Shown here: positions 21,899 to 23,174 of the stretch, in pieces
Layout: each line of letters begins with the position of its first letter
Position numbering within the stretch: position 1 is the stretch's first letter
Source: UBA12151 sp964600645
GTDB lineage: Bacteria > Patescibacteriota > Minisyncoccia > Moranbacterales > UBA9337
Reading direction: 5' to 3'
Assembly (NCBI GenBank): GCA_964600645.1
Contig: CAZRJL010000009.1
Span: 1-23,174, forward strand
Length of the DNA: 23,174 nt
Position numbers and translations under genes: made by a program
Notes under the pieces: model-generated
Told to the model about the DNA's origin: nothing
Databases searched by the model: none
The model's input: the letters and a program-made list of their open reading frames with translations, nothing else

Positions 21899-22848
21899 GG
21901 TCTCCCTCCTGACGCTCCAAGCGTCTGAATGAGCTGCTTTGCATTGAACTGGTTTCTCTTTTGAACCTCGTTTTGAGCGAGACGTAAAAGATATTCCATA
22001 ATAAAAGCCATATTTCGACGACTCGGGATTTCGGAATTATAATCCCATCCGGTTGATGGAGCGCTTCCCGCTCCAATTAGATCCATCGCAACCCCAATGG
22101 AGTTGCAGATCGCAAATCCCGTCGGATCAAAAATGGGATTCACCCGGAACTTTCCCGTCCCGACGAGCTTTTGAAAGTAGCTATACTGCGGATTAATTCC
22201 GCGAATCTTCGCCACTTCCTCCACTCCATACGGAGACAACAAGTATCCCTCTGGATACTGGATCTGATTCCAGGTTTTGATTTCCTGCTGGAATCCCTCG
22301 ATCCGGGAAAGCGAACTTAGATCAAAAACGTTGCCGTTTTCATCCGTGTTCACTTCGAGTATCTTCTTTTTCCGATACGCAGGGTCAGTGATAAACTTCC
22401 CCCGCTCCACTGACAATTCTTTTCCAAGCGGACTGTAGATAAAATCCACAGCCGAAGAAAGAATTGCAGTCTGACCGGAAAAAACTTCTCCGTCAATAAC
22501 TTCCGTTCCGAAATACTGTCCCGAGGGATGCATTCCGGAAAAAATCACCTGACCGAATCTCTCCGATCCATCCTCCTTCAAAATCGTCCACGTATTCCAA
22601 CGCAGACGTCCAGGATAGAACTCTCCGAACAACTGCAAGGGAAAAACTACCATAAAGGTAGAAATATCACCCCGACAAATTGCCGGAGTCGGTTCAAGAC
22701 CCAATGACTGATGGGGCTGAACCAACAAGCTCAGATCAGAAGAAGCTTCGGCAGAATTTACATTCTCCACCAGAAGCGGTTTTCCAGCACACCCCGAAAG
22801 GAGCGCCAGCGAGAAAAACACAACAACTAAACTCAGAAAATTTTTCAT
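21895..22848 (-). CDS. Lipoprotein of unknown function
   Basis: The start is placed at 22848 (MKNFLSLVVV) because GGGAGGT lies 5 bases upstream and a lipoprotein signal follows, with lipobox LLSGC and Cys20. The frame extends 24 codons further, but that region overlaps the promoter. The mature protein of about 298 residues has no motif I recognise. Visible segments include YPGRLRWNTWTILKEDG, GMHPSGQYFGTEVIDGEVF, a hydrophobic GFAICNSIGVAMDLIGAGSAPSTGWDYNSE near residue 265, and a helical Gln/Asn-rich C-terminus (EVQKRNQFNAKQLIQTLG). The stop overlaps the LysM start by ATGA. With its promoter, strong ribosome binding site and coupled partner it appears to lead a cell-surface operon. Function cannot be assigned. 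Confidence 0.82.
   Translation of the reverse strand: MKNFLSLVVVFFSLALLSGCAGKPLLVENVNSAEASSDLSLLVQPHQSLGLEPTPAICRGDISTFMVVFPLQLFGEFYPGRLRWNTWTILKEDGSERFGQVIFSGMHPSGQYFGTEVIDGEVFSGQTAILSSAVDFIYSPLGKELSVERGKFITDPAYRKKKILEVNTDENGNVFDLSSLSRIEGFQQEIKTWNQIQYPEGYLLSPYGVEEVAKIRGINPQYSYFQKLVGTGKFRVNPIFDPTGFAICNSIGVAMDLIGAGSAPSTGWDYNSEIPSRRNMAFIMEYLLRLAQNEVQKRNQFNAKQLIQTLGASGGRP
21904..21910 (-). promoter_or_regulatory. Shine-Dalgarno site of the LysM gene, inside the lipoprotein gene
   Basis: AGGAGGG lies 5 bases before the ATG at 21898, inside the last codons of the upstream lipoprotein gene. Together with the ATGA overlap it fixes this start. Confidence 0.85.
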
Positions 22849-22853
22849 AACGC

Positions 22854-22860
22854 ACCTCCC
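22854..22860 (-). promoter_or_regulatory. Shine-Dalgarno site deciding the lipoprotein start
   Basis: GGGAGGT lies 5 bases before the ATG at 22848 and selects this start over the in-frame ATG at 22920. Confidence 0.85.
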
Positions 22861-22884
22861 GATGCAGATTTTTTTGATTGGAAT

Positions 22885-22924
22885 ATTATATCTCATCACT
22901 ACGATATAATGTAATATCATAGTG
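22885..22924 (-). promoter_or_regulatory. Promoter with overlapping operator-like palindrome, lipoprotein/LysM cluster
   Basis: A TATAAT lies at 22885-22890 on the minus strand, with TTACAT at 22909-22914 as -35 (spacer 18 bp). The -35 lies across the centre of an inverted repeat, CACTACGATAT (22897-22907) and ATATCATAGTG (22914-22924): 11-bp arms, one mismatch, 6-bp spacer. A dimeric regulator bound there would block RNA polymerase. This is inference from position and symmetry; no regulator gene is visible nearby. Confidence 0.6.
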
Positions 22925-22951
22925 TTTGCAATAACTTATCATTAAATTGTC

Positions 22952-23000
22952 AAAAAAACTTTTTTACCATTTACGTACGACCGTATGTAAACGGTAAAAA
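22952..23000 (-). terminator. Long hairpin followed by T-run, probable terminator of an upstream gene outside the window
   Basis: Arms at 22961-22978 and 22983-23000 form an 18-bp stem around a GACC loop, with two mismatched pairs on the + strand. On the minus strand it is followed by AG-like bases and seven T residues (22952-22958). It would end transcription arriving from the right and isolate the lipoprotein promoter. It also has the symmetry of a protein-binding site. Confidence 0.5.
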
Positions 23001-23010
23001 TATATAATCA

Positions 23011-23174
23011 CTTGGAACTTCCAAGCGGAAGAAAAAAATGTGTTCTATACTGTACTTATCTATATAAGTACAACCCACATTTCTCCGCTTCCACTAAGAA
23101 TATATATTTCAATTTACATAAAGTTTGAGATTCCGGATAAATGATTTTCTAAAAGCTCGCGGACTCACTTAGAA
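23011..23174. other. Gene-free right end with nested inverted repeats
   Basis: I see no coding frame here; all minus-strand frames entering from the right stop within about 25 bases. The segment holds a small palindrome CTTGGAA-C-TTCCAAG (23011-23025). It also holds a nested structure: TGTACTTAT/ATAAGTACA (23051-23072, 4-base loop) enclosed by arms at 23023-23042 and 23076-23090 (AAGCGGA..GAAA..ATGTG with CACATTTCTCCGCTT). It could be a small structured RNA, a mobile-element end or the end of a longer transcript. Nothing is recognisable in 23093-23174. Confidence 0.5.

Noticed and set aside
23093..23174. C-terminal end of a minus-strand gene entering from the right
   Set aside because: One frame stays open for about seven codons before a TAG near 23150, too little to support a gene.

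Overview
The window looks like chromosomal DNA of a Candidate Phyla Radiation (Patescibacteria) bacterium, most likely of the Parcubacteria/Moranbacteria type. This is inferred from the following: AT-rich DNA, a short prolyl-tRNA synthetase of 413 residues with no room for the usual editing insertion, small housekeeping genes mixed with large secreted proteins carrying cohesin- and dockerin-like modules, and most starts preceded by A/T-rich sequence rather than a Shine-Dalgarno motif. TGA is used as a stop, so this is not one of the CPR lineages that recode TGA as glycine. Every gene I can support lies on the minus strand, so transcription runs from high to low coordinates.

Right edge to 19.7 kb: about 330 bp rich in inverted repeats (a terminator-like hairpin and an operator-like palindrome over a promoter), then a three-gene export cluster: a lipoprotein, a LysM protein that overlaps it by ATGA, and a small secreted protein. 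These three have strong GGAGG Shine-Dalgarno sites, unlike the rest of the window, and are closed by a good intrinsic terminator. From 19.6 to 16.3 kb lie an O-antigen-ligase/polymerase-like membrane protein, a GT4 glycosyltransferase and a small membrane protein, probably a surface-glycan operon. A tRNA-Lys(TTT) gene with its own promoter, encoded CCA and terminator follows, with 27-bp direct repeats starting right after the CCA. Next come a propeller-like lipoprotein with Asp-box repeats, frr and the site-2 protease gene rseP.

The centrepiece, 12987 to 2700, is a tightly packed seven-gene block behind a good extended -10 promoter. It encodes a tandem-CBS protein; a membrane-anchored protein with a cohesin-like domain and a complete two-loop type I dockerin; a secreted protein with a cohesin-like domain and Ig/FN3-like repeats; and four secreted proteins (two TIG plus beta-helix, two jelly-roll-like). 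All four end in nearly the same tail, a dockerin-like module with only one intact calcium loop. Three of them also carry a four-cysteine motif just before it. This reads as a self-contained cohesin/dockerin surface assembly, formally like a miniature cellulosome, possibly for binding or processing polysaccharide. No catalytic activity can be assigned from the sequence alone. The block sits between rseP and proS, which are neighbours in many bacteria.

Left edge: a heptad-repeat coiled-coil protein with its own promoter, then proS and the start of rmuC, which runs off the left end of the window, in an apparent operon.
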